This document shows, in pieces, positions 19,897 to 29,551 of a DNA stretch of 64,000 bases. The position numbers and the translations under genes are program-made. Source of the stretch: Ilumatobacteraceae bacterium (GTDB taxonomy: Bacteria; Actinomycetota; Acidimicrobiia; Acidimicrobiales; Ilumatobacteraceae); assembly GCA_009691255.1 (NCBI GenBank), contig SHUT01000003.1:1-64000 (forward strand). Direction: 5' to 3'. Below the pieces are notes generated by a model, which was not told where the DNA came from, ran no database searches, and saw nothing but the letters and a program-made list of their open reading frames with translations. How positions within the stretch are numbered: the stretch's first letter is position 1; the number at the start of each line of letters is the position of its first letter.

Positions 19897-20714
19897 ACGG
19901 GAGAGCCGTTGCGCAATACCCATGGGAATCGTGCATCATCAGTGAGTGAAGTACCTGTGGCATCCGTAGGTCCATCAAACCTTCTGGCACTTGGTCCGAC
20001 ATATTGCAAAATGTACGCCTTGCGCATGTGGTCTGACACGTTTGGCCCAGTGAGGTGTGGCGTGAGGCTAGAAAAAATAACTGCACCACCAGCCTTGATG
20101 GGTGCAGCAACGGGAGTCACGGGTGGTTTTTCAAATATCTCCCAACCCAATGGTTCGACGTATGTGTGCAGAAGTGTTCCGCGTCGATGTAGTCCAGGCG
20201 CTGCCCACACGCAACCAGCCTCAATGGGCACGTCGTTTAGCGCAATCCAAACAGTGAGATAGTGCTCTGGCATGACGAAGGTGTAGCCGTTGTCTTGATG
20301 CCACGGAAACCTACGGGGCTTTTCGTTCGCTTTGTATACCGCTTGATCGTGATACAGACGAGCATCAGGTCCGATGAGATCATGCACGAGTCTGGTGATT
20401 GGCAAAGACGAGACAAACTTCAGTAGTACATCTGATTTGAGAGCGATATTTGGAGCAAACGTAATCGCACCTTTTTCAGCGATAAACATTCTGCTGTCCG
20501 GTAATTTTTCAAGAAATTCATCAACTTGTTCACAAAATGCATCAGTCTCAGTGCAGACTTCAGCGAGAGTCTGCTCATCGATGAGATTTTCGATGACAAA
20601 ATATCCGTCCGTGTTGAATTGGTTCCACTGCTCATCTGTGAGCGTTGTTCGCCCGTGCGAGGGGATCACAGTGTCCCAGTCAAAGCCAGACGACATGGGA
20701 TGAGAAGCGACCAT
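19893..20714 (-). CDS. Phytanoyl-CoA dioxygenase (PhyH) family
   Basis: RLYHDQAVYKANEKPRRFPWHQDNGY (HxD), SLTPHLTGPNVSDHMRKAYILQY. Confidence 0.92.
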   Translation of the reverse strand: MVASHPMSSGFDWDTVIPSHGRTTLTDEQWNQFNTDGYFVIENLIDEQTLAEVCTETDAFCEQVDEFLEKLPDSRMFIAEKGAITFAPNIALKSDVLLKFVSSLPITRLVHDLIGPDARLYHDQAVYKANEKPRRFPWHQDNGYTFVMPEHYLTVWIALNDVPIEAGCVWAAPGLHRRGTLLHTYVEPLGWEIFEKPPVTPVAAPIKAGGAVIFSSLTPHLTGPNVSDHMRKAYILQYVGPSARRFDGPTDATGTSLTDDARFPWVLRNGSPV

Positions 20715-20766
20715 GACACTATTGTGCCATTTCTGGAGCGTGTGAGCACTCTTTTAAATCAGAGCA

Positions 20767-22230
20767 TTACGGGGTTTGGTTGCTCCAGTATGAATGAGTT
20801 CCGCTACAGATTTTTTCGGGCAGTCGTATCTTGGCGATGGGACCATCGCTGACGCGTTGTGCGTCAAAGACAACGCAATCACTCGCATCGGCCACGGTAT
20901 CTGTGGTGAAAGAGACAAGGTAGCCATCGTCTTCTGACCGAGAGTTAGTGCGTGGTGCAAATACAGTTTCGCTGCAGTAGACACCATCATCAAAGCGAAA
21001 TGACTCTTCGGTTTCGGTTTGAACAGAGTGCTTAATGATGCCCTCGAAGAGGAACCATCCATTTACTGGTATCGCACTATATGTGTAGTCGTATTTGCGA
21101 CCGGCATATGCATTGTTAATCATGCCGAATTCAGTGATGGTGTCTGAGATAGGGCCTTCTTTCACCAATCCGGTTCGACGATTGAGGCGCCAGCGGTATG
21201 GACGCGATTGCAGCGCATACAGATCAAGAAAACGGAACAGCCGCGTGTTGAGATCGGCGTCTGGGGGCATCGTGGGGGAAGGATCAAACTCAAAATAGCC
21301 ATCCAGAATAATCTCATCGCCTTCTTCGTAGGCGTTGATCCAGTGCAATACATATGTTGCCTCACACTCAAACCACTGGACGTCGCTACTTGAGCCATGA
21401 CGCGGAATAACAGCAATACGCGTGGGCATCTCTTTATGGAATTGAGTGGCGTATACGTCACGCTTGAGCAGTTCTTCGTCCCAAAATAGTGGACAGTCAT
21501 TAAGAATCGAAAAGTTTGTCGTGTAGGCCATGTCGTGGGGCAAGCGTGGACCAGGCAGTGGGATGTCGGTGTATGTCACTAGGTCTCCGGTGGCAGAAAC
21601 AACTCCGTAATGCAGGTATGGATATGTCGTTGAGTAATTAAAAAATAGCAACTCGCCAGTGTTCTCATCGACCTTGGTATGCGCAGAGACACCTTCTTGC
21701 GGAAAAGCACCGTTCCATGATGTGGTGCCGAGATTGTCGAGTGTATGAGGGTCTAATTGATACAGGTCTCCGCATTGGTAAAAACTTGTGAGGGCGATTC
21801 CATTATGAACAACGACGTCTGTACTTGACGCATCTTTCATTCGTGTTCGTGCACCCCATCCATCTTGGCGTATAGATTTTTTTGGTGATTCAGCAAGACC
21901 AGACCACAACGGACCTCCGTGTTTGAGTTCTGCGGCGAGTCCTTGGGTCTGAATCATTCTGTTGCGATACGAAGCAGATCCGCCATTAAAGGACATTGAG
22001 TGCAACATGCCGTCACCATCAAAAGGGTGATAGCGATCTAGTGCGGGCACTAACGGATTTTCGGTATTACGCAGGTACACCCCATTGAGGTCGCTAGGTA
22101 TTTCTCCTTGCACCTGCATCTCGGTGGCGTTCCATTCGCGAGTCTGGGGTGCCCATGCCCCAATGCGGTATGGGTGGTCATCATCTAATGGCAACAGTGA
22201 TGGCCATGTGTTGATCAAAATGTTCGTCAT
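20767..22230 (-). CDS. Carotenoid oxygenase family
   Basis: GVYLRNTENPL...YHPFDGDGMLHSMSF, SAHTKVDENTGELLFFNYS, LPHDMAYTTNFSI, C-terminal GTHSYW. Confidence 0.93.
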   Translation of the reverse strand: MTNILINTWPSLLPLDDDHPYRIGAWAPQTREWNATEMQVQGEIPSDLNGVYLRNTENPLVPALDRYHPFDGDGMLHSMSFNGGSASYRNRMIQTQGLAAELKHGGPLWSGLAESPKKSIRQDGWGARTRMKDASSTDVVVHNGIALTSFYQCGDLYQLDPHTLDNLGTTSWNGAFPQEGVSAHTKVDENTGELLFFNYSTTYPYLHYGVVSATGDLVTYTDIPLPGPRLPHDMAYTTNFSILNDCPLFWDEELLKRDVYATQFHKEMPTRIAVIPRHGSSSDVQWFECEATYVLHWINAYEEGDEIILDGYFEFDPSPTMPPDADLNTRLFRFLDLYALQSRPYRWRLNRRTGLVKEGPISDTITEFGMINNAYAGRKYDYTYSAIPVNGWFLFEGIIKHSVQTETEESFRFDDGVYCSETVFAPRTNSRSEDDGYLVSFTTDTVADASDCVVFDAQRVSDGPIAKIRLPEKICSGTHSYWSNQTP

Positions 22231-22290
22231 CGGTGCTCCTTGACCTTAACCCTATGTCGTTATAGTCGGTTCACGGGCAGGGGAGGTTCG

Positions 22291-22713
22291 ATGACTGAGG
22301 ATATGCCACATAATCCCAACAAAGCAGTAGCAGTTTTTCGCCGTGAGGCGGACTGCGAAACCCAAGAATGGTCAGATTCCGTAAGGGGGTCTGTGCAATG
22401 GCGGACCTTGTTTAGCGCCGACCGCACTCCGACGGCTGACCTAACAGTAGGAGTGGCCGAGATACCCGTTGGCGCCCCCGTCCCGATACGTGGTCATTGG
22501 CACTCGCTAGCGGAGGTGTATTACATCTTGAGCGGTAGCGGGTATGTGTGGATTGCCGGCGATACAACTTCAGTTGTCGCCGGCGATGCAGTTTTTATTC
22601 CTGGCGACATCGAGCATTTTGCAGTCAATACAGGCATCGAACCGCTGCGTCTGTTGTATTTCTTTCCGACGAATTCGTTCGCTGATGTTAAGTACGAGTT
22701 TCCGCCGCACTAA
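22291..22713 (+). CDS. Cupin-domain protein
   Basis: GHWHSLAEVYYILSGSGYVWIAGDTTSVVAGDAVFIPGDIEHFAVNTG. Confidence 0.92.
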   Translation: MTEDMPHNPNKAVAVFRREADCETQEWSDSVRGSVQWRTLFSADRTPTADLTVGVAEIPVGAPVPIRGHWHSLAEVYYILSGSGYVWIAGDTTSVVAGDAVFIPGDIEHFAVNTGIEPLRLLYFFPTNSFADVKYEFPPH

Positions 22714-22719
22714 TTGTTG

Positions 22720-24126
22720 TTATGAATGTTTGAGATGAAATGATTTGAGTTTTGTATATGGCCCAAATCCAAGTTCTGATAACGCAATTCCAGAACCGGT
22801 GTTTTTTACTCCCGTCCATACCAAAGAGGGATCTAAGTAATCACATCTGTTCATAAAGCATGTACCCGTCTCAATGAGATGGCCGAGTGCTTCGGCGCGC
22901 TCAATGTCTTTGGTCCAGAGACAAGCAGTCAGGCCATATGGCGAGTCATTCATTAGTGCCACAGCTTCTTGGTCTCCGGAGACTTTCATGATGCCAATCA
23001 CTGGACCAAATGATTCGTCTCGCATCACACTCATTGAGTGGTCGACATCAAGCAAAACAGTCGGTCCTAGATACGGAGAATCGATTCGTGATGCCGCAAA
23101 GTCGTACTCGTTGACAATTGCTCGTGCACCCTGAGCGATTGCAGCAGCAATCTGGTCACGCACGAACTGCGCGCTGTTGGTGTTGACCATTGGTCCGAGC
23201 GTGGTCGAATCTTGAAGAGGATCACCGAGCACATATTTACGAGTCAAATCAGCAAAGCCATCAACGAAGTCGTCATACACGTCAGCATGGACATAGATTC
23301 GCTCGATACCACAACAGGATTGACCACTGTTGAAAAATGATCCGTCCACGTTGTCGGCTATTGCTAGTGCAAGATCTGCGTCGGCACGCACGTACGAAGG
23401 ATCCTTGCCCCCGAGTTCTGTTCCGACACCGATAAAACGCCCTGCAGCAGCGCGTTCCATTGCAGCGCCACCCTCAACTGATCCGGTAAAGACAACAAAG
23501 TTAATACGCCAGTCACTGATCATCTTGCTTACGGCTACATGACTGGCATGTACATGCTGAAAAACGCCATCTGGGAATCCGGCGGCAGCGCAAGCATCAG
23601 AAAATCTTTCAGCACAGAGCAGGGTTTGGGAGGCATGTTTCATGATGATTGTGTTGCCACTAAGCAATGCTGGAACCACCGAGTTGATGGCAGTCAAATA
23701 GGGGTAATTCCAGGGCGCAACAACAAGCACTGTTCCGACCGGATTGCGACGAATGAACTTGGTAAAACCATCGACATGGGGAACTGCTAAGTCACAGAGT
23801 TCGCGTTGAGCGATTGACATCATGTATCGCGCACGTTCTTGCACGCCGCGCAAGATCTCGTTGGGGGTGTAACGAATAGGTCTCCCCATCTGCTGTGTGA
23901 TTTCTAGTCCGATTTCATTGGCGTTGGCTTCAAGGTATTGCACCATGCGTTCGCACAGACGAATTCTGTCGGCGATAGAAGTGCTCTGCCACTCTGATTT
24001 GGCTTTTGCCGCTTTTGCGAGAATGTTTTCTATCTGTGAATTATCTGCTAGTTCGCGCGTTGCAAGAGTTGAGCCATCAATCGGGGAAACTATACTTTGC
24101 GTTGGCACGGTATCTACACTAGACAT
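22720..24126 (-). CDS. Aldehyde dehydrogenase family
   Basis: VAPWNYPY, FTGSVEGG, GTELGGKDPSYV, FFNSGQSCCGIERIYV. Confidence 0.95.
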   Translation of the reverse strand: MSSVDTVPTQSIVSPIDGSTLATRELADNSQIENILAKAAKAKSEWQSTSIADRIRLCERMVQYLEANANEIGLEITQQMGRPIRYTPNEILRGVQERARYMMSIAQRELCDLAVPHVDGFTKFIRRNPVGTVLVVAPWNYPYLTAINSVVPALLSGNTIIMKHASQTLLCAERFSDACAAAGFPDGVFQHVHASHVAVSKMISDWRINFVVFTGSVEGGAAMERAAAGRFIGVGTELGGKDPSYVRADADLALAIADNVDGSFFNSGQSCCGIERIYVHADVYDDFVDGFADLTRKYVLGDPLQDSTTLGPMVNTNSAQFVRDQIAAAIAQGARAIVNEYDFAASRIDSPYLGPTVLLDVDHSMSVMRDESFGPVIGIMKVSGDQEAVALMNDSPYGLTACLWTKDIERAEALGHLIETGTCFMNRCDYLDPSLVWTGVKNTGSGIALSELGFGPYTKLKSFHLKHS

Positions 24127-24132
24127 TAAGCC

Positions 24133-25071
24133 ATGCCAGCTCTTCAAGTTGCCAACACTTTGATTCTGCCGCGGCTTGCAGTGGCACTGCCAGAATCAGT
24201 CGAGCGAAGCGTAGTGAAGATTGCTCCCGGTCGAGCCGGACTCGAAGGCGCCGGATTTCCGGTGTATCGGGGCTTTGCTGAGCTGACGATGCAAGACATC
24301 GACCCATTTTTGATGCTCGATCAGTTAGGGCCAGTGCTGAATGGACCGTTCGAGACAAAAGGTGCACCTTGGCATCCACATCGTGGTTTTGAAACAGTGA
24401 CCTATGTTCTTGATGGCGAAATTGTGCACCATGATTCAAATGGCGGCGGCGGTATTATCGGCGATGGCGACACACAATGGATGACCGCAGGTGCAGGCAT
24501 CTTGCACGACGAAGTACCCAGCGACAAAGTTTTGAACACCGGCGGATGGCAACATGGCATCCAGTTGTGGGTGAATCTGCCAAAAACATTGAAGTTTTCT
24601 GCTCCGCGATATCAGGGAATTGTGGCGAACAAATTAACGCTGACAACTTCTCATGATGGTGGAGCGCTTGTTCGGATTATTGCTGGAGACATTGCGGCGC
24701 ACTCAGGCCCTGGCAGTACGCATACGCCCATTGCCATCGCCCATGTCACTCTTGCCCCAGGCGCCCAACTGGTAGTGCCATGGAATCCAGAGTTCAACGC
24801 CATGGTGTACATGTTGTTGGGTAGCGCAACTCTAGGAAGCAAACGCCATGTTTTGGCGCCCCATCATGTGGCTCTTTTTGGACCTGGAGGTCATCTGATG
24901 GTGTCAGCAGGTGACCAAATAGCCGATTTCTTGTTGCTCGGGGGTTGGCCGATTCGCGAGCCCGTGGTGCAATACGGGCCGTTCGTGATGAACACTCAGG
25001 ATCAGATTCGGCAGGCTTTTCGCGACTACGAGGCCGGAAGGCTGGGGAGGATTCCGGCGCAGATGGGGTGA
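24133..25071 (+). CDS. Pirin family protein (start uncertain)
   Basis: HPHRGFETVTYVLDGEIVHHDSNGGGGIIGDGDTQWMTAGAGILHDEVP pirin motif. Confidence 0.93.
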   Translation: MPALQVANTLILPRLAVALPESVERSVVKIAPGRAGLEGAGFPVYRGFAELTMQDIDPFLMLDQLGPVLNGPFETKGAPWHPHRGFETVTYVLDGEIVHHDSNGGGGIIGDGDTQWMTAGAGILHDEVPSDKVLNTGGWQHGIQLWVNLPKTLKFSAPRYQGIVANKLTLTTSHDGGALVRIIAGDIAAHSGPGSTHTPIAIAHVTLAPGAQLVVPWNPEFNAMVYMLLGSATLGSKRHVLAPHHVALFGPGGHLMVSAGDQIADFLLLGGWPIREPVVQYGPFVMNTQDQIRQAFRDYEAGRLGRIPAQMG

Positions 25072-25107
25072 GCAGACAAGAGGGTGTAATATTGTTATAG
25101 ATTGTAT

Positions 25108-28100
25108 ATGCGTGGTCCAATAGAATCTTTCAAGACAGAACGGAGCAGGGTATTGCGCTGGGTTGTAGTAGGTGCCACTATCGCAAGTGTTGGCGTGGTC
25201 TTTTTGCCCAGGGCTGCTCAGGCGGTAGCCACTTCCTCTGACTACATAGTGGTGTTGCGCGATGGCGTAAATCTGTCAAAAAAAGTCGCTTCTGAAGAAA
25301 AACGTGGCAACGACGTAGGCGATACATTCTCGGCTGGTTCTGATGGTTTTGTTGCGTCACTTGATAGTTCTGATGTCGCGCGATTACGCAAAGACCATGA
25401 TGTGCGAATCATCGAACGTGATGCCCCTGTGTCGCTTGTTGCTGACAACGAAACCGACACAATCAGTTCGCTATCCACCCCAACTGGTGCGGTTGGCGAG
25501 GTCATTCCTGGCCGCTATATCGTGCGATACAAGTCCAACGATGCGTTGCTTGCTTCGGTAAATTCTTTAGAAATCTCGGTATTAGCTAACTACACCAATG
25601 TGTTTCCTGGATACGTCGCCAATCTTAGTGATGCGACAGCCAATCAGTTGCGCACAACGCAAGGCGTTGTGCTGGTCGAACAAGACAAAGTGGTTTCAAT
25701 TAATACAGATCAACCGATCGGGGTGGGCGACTCATGGGGTCTTGACAGAGTCGATCAGCGGTTGCTTCCGATGAACATGATGTATTCGTATTCTACAAAC
25801 GGTACGGGTGTCTCGGCGTATATCATCGACACTGGTATTCGTGCCACGCACGTGGAGCTCGCAGGCAGAGTGGGGAGTGGTTTCACGGCGGTGAACGACG
25901 GAAATGGTTCCTCTGATTGTCATGGTCACGGAACCCATGTCTCTGGAACTGTTGGCGGCACAAGATATGGTATTGCAAAAAATGTCAATTTCTTCCCAGT
26001 GCGCGTATTAGATTGCAACGGCTCTGGAAGTCTCTCCGGTGTTATTGCCGGAATTGATTGGGTGATTGCGAATCACGCCGCTGGCGTGCCAGCAGTCGCC
26101 AATATGAGTCTTGGTGGTGGCTACAGCTCAAGCCTCAATGCTGCTGTGGCACGTGGCGTCGCAGATGGAGTGGTGTTTGCGGTTGCCGCCGGCAATGAGT
26201 CATCACTTGCATGCAACGTGTCTCCTGCATCGGAGCCGACAGCCATCACTGTCGGAGCAACCGATACCAGTGATGCGCGTGCGTATTTCTCGAACTACGG
26301 AGCATGTGTCGACATCTTTGCTCCTGGGGTTGGCATAAAGTCGTCAACTGCGTCGAGCGATACATCTACTGCGTCATGGTCAGGCACCTCAATGGCCACA
26401 CCACATGTCGCAGGTGTTGCTGCGCAGTATTTACAGTCTCACCCCACTGATACGCCAGCTCAAGTGGCTCGGGCATTAGATGCCGCCACTACTTCAAATG
26501 TAATAGTCAACCCCGGTACGGGTTCGCCAAACAAGTTGTTGTACAACGTTTCGTTTTATCCAGCTCCGATAACCGTGCCAAGTGCTCCAAACTCACTTAC
26601 GTCAGTTGCTGGATCCTCGCTAGTCACTCTGAGTTGGGGAGCGCCTTTAACTGACGGAGGAGTCGCTATTTCTAACTATGTAGTGGAGTATTCATCTGCA
26701 TCAGGCTCGTGGACTACTTTTGCTCACCCTGCGTCAACGGCATTGTCGATTATTGTTACTGGTCTCACAAACGCAACGGCGTACTCATTTCGAGTATCAG
26801 CAACTAACAGCGTCGGCACCAGTGTTTCTTCGGCGACAACAACCGTTACCCCCCGTGATCCAACTCTTCCGTCTGCACCAACTGCAGTATCAGCTATTGC
26901 GGGAAACGCCTCTGCTGTCGTGCGTTGGACAGCCCCGAGCAGTGCAACTATTTCTTCGATCACCATTAACTCCACTACTCCTTATGTAGATATTCCTTTG
27001 ACTGCCGGAGCACTTGATGTCATTGGTCATTCTGACCACTCATGTTCTGCTCATGTTGCGAGCGCAATTGATCCGTGGCTCGACGTCATTCAAGTGTCAA
27101 CTGGTCGAATTATTTTCTCTAATGACGATGGTGCTCACAACTATTCAACAGATTGCTATGCATCTCGCATCACCACCACTATCTCTGGATCAGGGTATGT
27201 CTTGAGAGTCAGGGGCTGCTGTGGTCATCCTTATGGAGTCGTGCGACTCGAACAACGCTCTACGGTTGTAGATGTCACTGGCTACACGGTCAAATCGTCT
27301 CCTGCTGGCCTGACATGCACCACTGCAACTTTGTCTTGCACAGTTGCTGGTCTGACAAATGGCACGCCATATACATTCACAGTCATTGCCACTAATGCAG
27401 TAGGCAACAGTGTTTCATCGTCACCGTCTGGTGCAGTCACTCCAACTAATCCAGCTCTGCCGTCTGCGCCAACTGCAGTATCAGCTACTGCCGGAAACGC
27501 ATCTGCTGTCGTGCGTTGGACTGCACCAGTGATCTCGTCTCCGCGTTGGCAACGAGAAGCTGGCTCCATCCAAGCCACGGAAGTTGATCTAGATGCTCCG
27601 TACGACTCTGGCTATTCAATCCGCCAATGGGCTGACTGTGCATGCGCTCGATTTAGATGGGTGAGCCTAACGCGTATTTCTGATGTCTATGACACGGATA
27701 TTGTGCTGGTCGATGCAAAGTGGCCCGTCACTGGCTACACGGTCAAATCGTCTCCTGCTGGCCTGACATGCACCACTGCAACTTTGTCTTGCACAGTTGC
27801 TGGTCTGACAAACGGCACGCCATATACATTCACAGTCATTGCCACTAATGCAGTAGGCAACAGTGTTTCATCGTCACCGTCTGGTGCAGTCACTCCAACA
27901 GAACCAGTACCGTCTGCACCAACTGCAGTATCAGCTACTGCCGGAAACGCATCTGCTGTCGTGCGTTGGACAGCCCCAGTAAGCTCGTTTGTCACTGGCT
28001 ACACGGTCAAATCGTCTCCTGCTGGCCTGACATGCACCACTGCAATTTTGTCTTGCACAGTTGCTGGTCTGACAAACGGCACGTCGTATACATTCACAGT

Positions 28101-29445
28101 CATTGCCACTAATGCAGTAGGCAACAGTGTTTCATCGTCACCGTCTGGTGCAGTAATCCCGCTTACTTATGTTCCTGGTGATGTTGTGGCTGCATCGTGG
28201 GGTCTTGATCGCATCGACCAACGCGCACTGCCACTGAACGGACGCATCACTCGTGCCGGATCCGGAGCCGGAGTCACGGCGTACGTCATTGACACTGGTA
28301 TTTATGCAGGACATAGTGAATTTGGTGCTCGTGTGAGGTCAGGTTTTAATGCAATCAACGATGGCAACGGGACCCAGGACTGCCAAGGACACGGAACGCA
28401 TGTCAGCGGAACGGTCGGTGGTACGACTTATGGTGTCGCACCACTCGTCACGCTTGTGCCGGTGCGTGTTTTGGACTGCAACGGAAGCGGTTCGGTGTCA
28501 GGGGTCATCGCAGGAATTGATTTTATGATTCAGGATCATGCCACAGGGGTTCCAGCAGTTGCAAACATGAGCCTTGGTGTAGCCGGTGTGAGCGCTGCTC
28601 TAAATGATGCCGTCGCACGCGCCATCGCTGATGGCATCACGGTCGTGGTTGCAGCCGGAAATAGTTATGCCGATGCATGCGGATCCTCGCCGGCATCTGC
28701 TCCGCTTGCTGTCACCGTAGGAGCAACGACATCATCTGACTCAATGTCGTATTTCTCAAACTACGGATCATGTGTTGACATCTTTGCTCCGGGAAGTTCG
28801 ATCACTTCTGCTGCAATATCTTCGAGTTCTGCAACAACAACAATGTCAGGAACTTCTATGGCGAGCCCACATGTGGCTGGCGTGGCTGCTGTGATCTTGG
28901 GTACGCAAAACTTACTCACGCCAGCAGAGGTAGCGACAGCAATGAAGGCAGCCGCAACAACAGGGGTCATCACCTCCATCGGGGCGGACTCACCTAATTT
29001 GCTGCTCTTCTCGCGCGTTGCCTCAACAACTGTTGCTCCCGTGACACCACCAACTGTTGCTCCCGTTACACCACCAACAACTGTTGCTCCCGTGACACCA
29101 CCAACAACTGTTGCTCCCGTGACACCACCAACAACTGTTGCTCCCGTGACACCACCAACAACTGTTGCTCCCGTGACACCACCAACAGCAGTTGCTGTTG
29201 ATTCTGCTCTGCAGATAACCACAGTCAGTAATGTTGGTCGCAACGTCACGATCACGGTCAACTCGCCAGCCGGAGCGCTAGTCACCATCATTCGTGATGG
29301 AAAGGTTGTGGCGAAGGGCAAGTCCTCGGTCTTTACTCTCAAAAATGTTGCTCGCGGAAACCACAGTTTCCAAGCAAAAGTTAAAGTTGGCAAGCGAACC
29401 TTAAAGTCGCAAGTGGTCAATTTTTCTGTCTCCACAAAGCGTTGA
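25108..29445 (+). CDS. Secreted multidomain protease: signal peptide, two I9-like propeptides, S8 subtilisin domain, FN3 repeats with inserts, second S8 domain, Pro/Thr linker, C-terminal Ig-like domain
   Basis: Two triads: AYIIDTGI/HGHGTHVSGTVGG/SGTSMATPHVAG and AYVIDTGI/QGHGTHVSGTVGG/SGTSMASPHVAG; hydrophobic N-terminus ending AQA; VAPVTPPTT repeats. Confidence 0.95.
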   Translation: MRGPIESFKTERSRVLRWVVVGATIASVGVVFLPRAAQAVATSSDYIVVLRDGVNLSKKVASEEKRGNDVGDTFSAGSDGFVASLDSSDVARLRKDHDVRIIERDAPVSLVADNETDTISSLSTPTGAVGEVIPGRYIVRYKSNDALLASVNSLEISVLANYTNVFPGYVANLSDATANQLRTTQGVVLVEQDKVVSINTDQPIGVGDSWGLDRVDQRLLPMNMMYSYSTNGTGVSAYIIDTGIRATHVELAGRVGSGFTAVNDGNGSSDCHGHGTHVSGTVGGTRYGIAKNVNFFPVRVLDCNGSGSLSGVIAGIDWVIANHAAGVPAVANMSLGGGYSSSLNAAVARGVADGVVFAVAAGNESSLACNVSPASEPTAITVGATDTSDARAYFSNYGACVDIFAPGVGIKSSTASSDTSTASWSGTSMATPHVAGVAAQYLQSHPTDTPAQVARALDAATTSNVIVNPGTGSPNKLLYNVSFYPAPITVPSAPNSLTSVAGSSLVTLSWGAPLTDGGVAISNYVVEYSSASGSWTTFAHPASTALSIIVTGLTNATAYSFRVSATNSVGTSVSSATTTVTPRDPTLPSAPTAVSAIAGNASAVVRWTAPSSATISSITINSTTPYVDIPLTAGALDVIGHSDHSCSAHVASAIDPWLDVIQVSTGRIIFSNDDGAHNYSTDCYASRITTTISGSGYVLRVRGCCGHPYGVVRLEQRSTVVDVTGYTVKSSPAGLTCTTATLSCTVAGLTNGTPYTFTVIATNAVGNSVSSSPSGAVTPTNPALPSAPTAVSATAGNASAVVRWTAPVISSPRWQREAGSIQATEVDLDAPYDSGYSIRQWADCACARFRWVSLTRISDVYDTDIVLVDAKWPVTGYTVKSSPAGLTCTTATLSCTVAGLTNGTPYTFTVIATNAVGNSVSSSPSGAVTPTEPVPSAPTAVSATAGNASAVVRWTAPVSSFVTGYTVKSSPAGLTCTTAILSCTVAGLTNGTSYTFTVIATNAVGNSVSSSPSGAVIPLTYVPGDVVAASWGLDRIDQRALPLNGRITRAGSGAGVTAYVIDTGIYAGHSEFGARVRSGFNAINDGNGTQDCQGHGTHVSGTVGGTTYGVAPLVTLVPVRVLDCNGSGSVSGVIAGIDFMIQDHATGVPAVANMSLGVAGVSAALNDAVARAIADGITVVVAAGNSYADACGSSPASAPLAVTVGATTSSDSMSYFSNYGSCVDIFAPGSSITSAAISSSSATTTMSGTSMASPHVAGVAAVILGTQNLLTPAEVATAMKAAATTGVITSIGADSPNLLLFSRVASTTVAPVTPPTVAPVTPPTTVAPVTPPTTVAPVTPPTTVAPVTPPTTVAPVTPPTAVAVDSALQITTVSNVGRNVTITVNSPAGALVTIIRDGKVVAKGKSSVFTLKNVARGNHSFQAKVKVGKRTLKSQVVNFSVSTKR
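26860..28160 (+). repeat. FN3 repeat array (in-frame, near-identical DNA) inside the protease gene
   Basis: GTCACTGGCTACACGGTCAAATCGTCTCCTGCTGGCCTGACATGCACC... recurs at 27274, 27727 and 27991. Confidence 0.95.
29025..29196 (+). repeat. About six tandem 27-bp units encoding (T)TVAPVTPPT linker
   Basis: ACAACTGTTGCTCCCGTGACACCACCA units read directly. Confidence 0.95.
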
Positions 29446-29551
29446 CTAAGTCTTACGAAGTAGGGTTTCTCTGCGGAGGCACTCATGTTTGATTTCATAA
29501 TTCAGGCCGAAATAATAGTTGTCGAACGAGTGTTGGGCGAGTAGTACACGC

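Noticed and set aside
29025-29196. Regular short repeats suggestive of a CRISPR array
   Set aside because: Contiguous in-frame coding repeats with no unique spacers; no cas genes.
28761-29498. 245-aa minus-strand ORF with VVGGVTGAT repeats
   Set aside because: Exact antisense of the protease C-terminus and its Pro/Thr repeat tract; no family signature.
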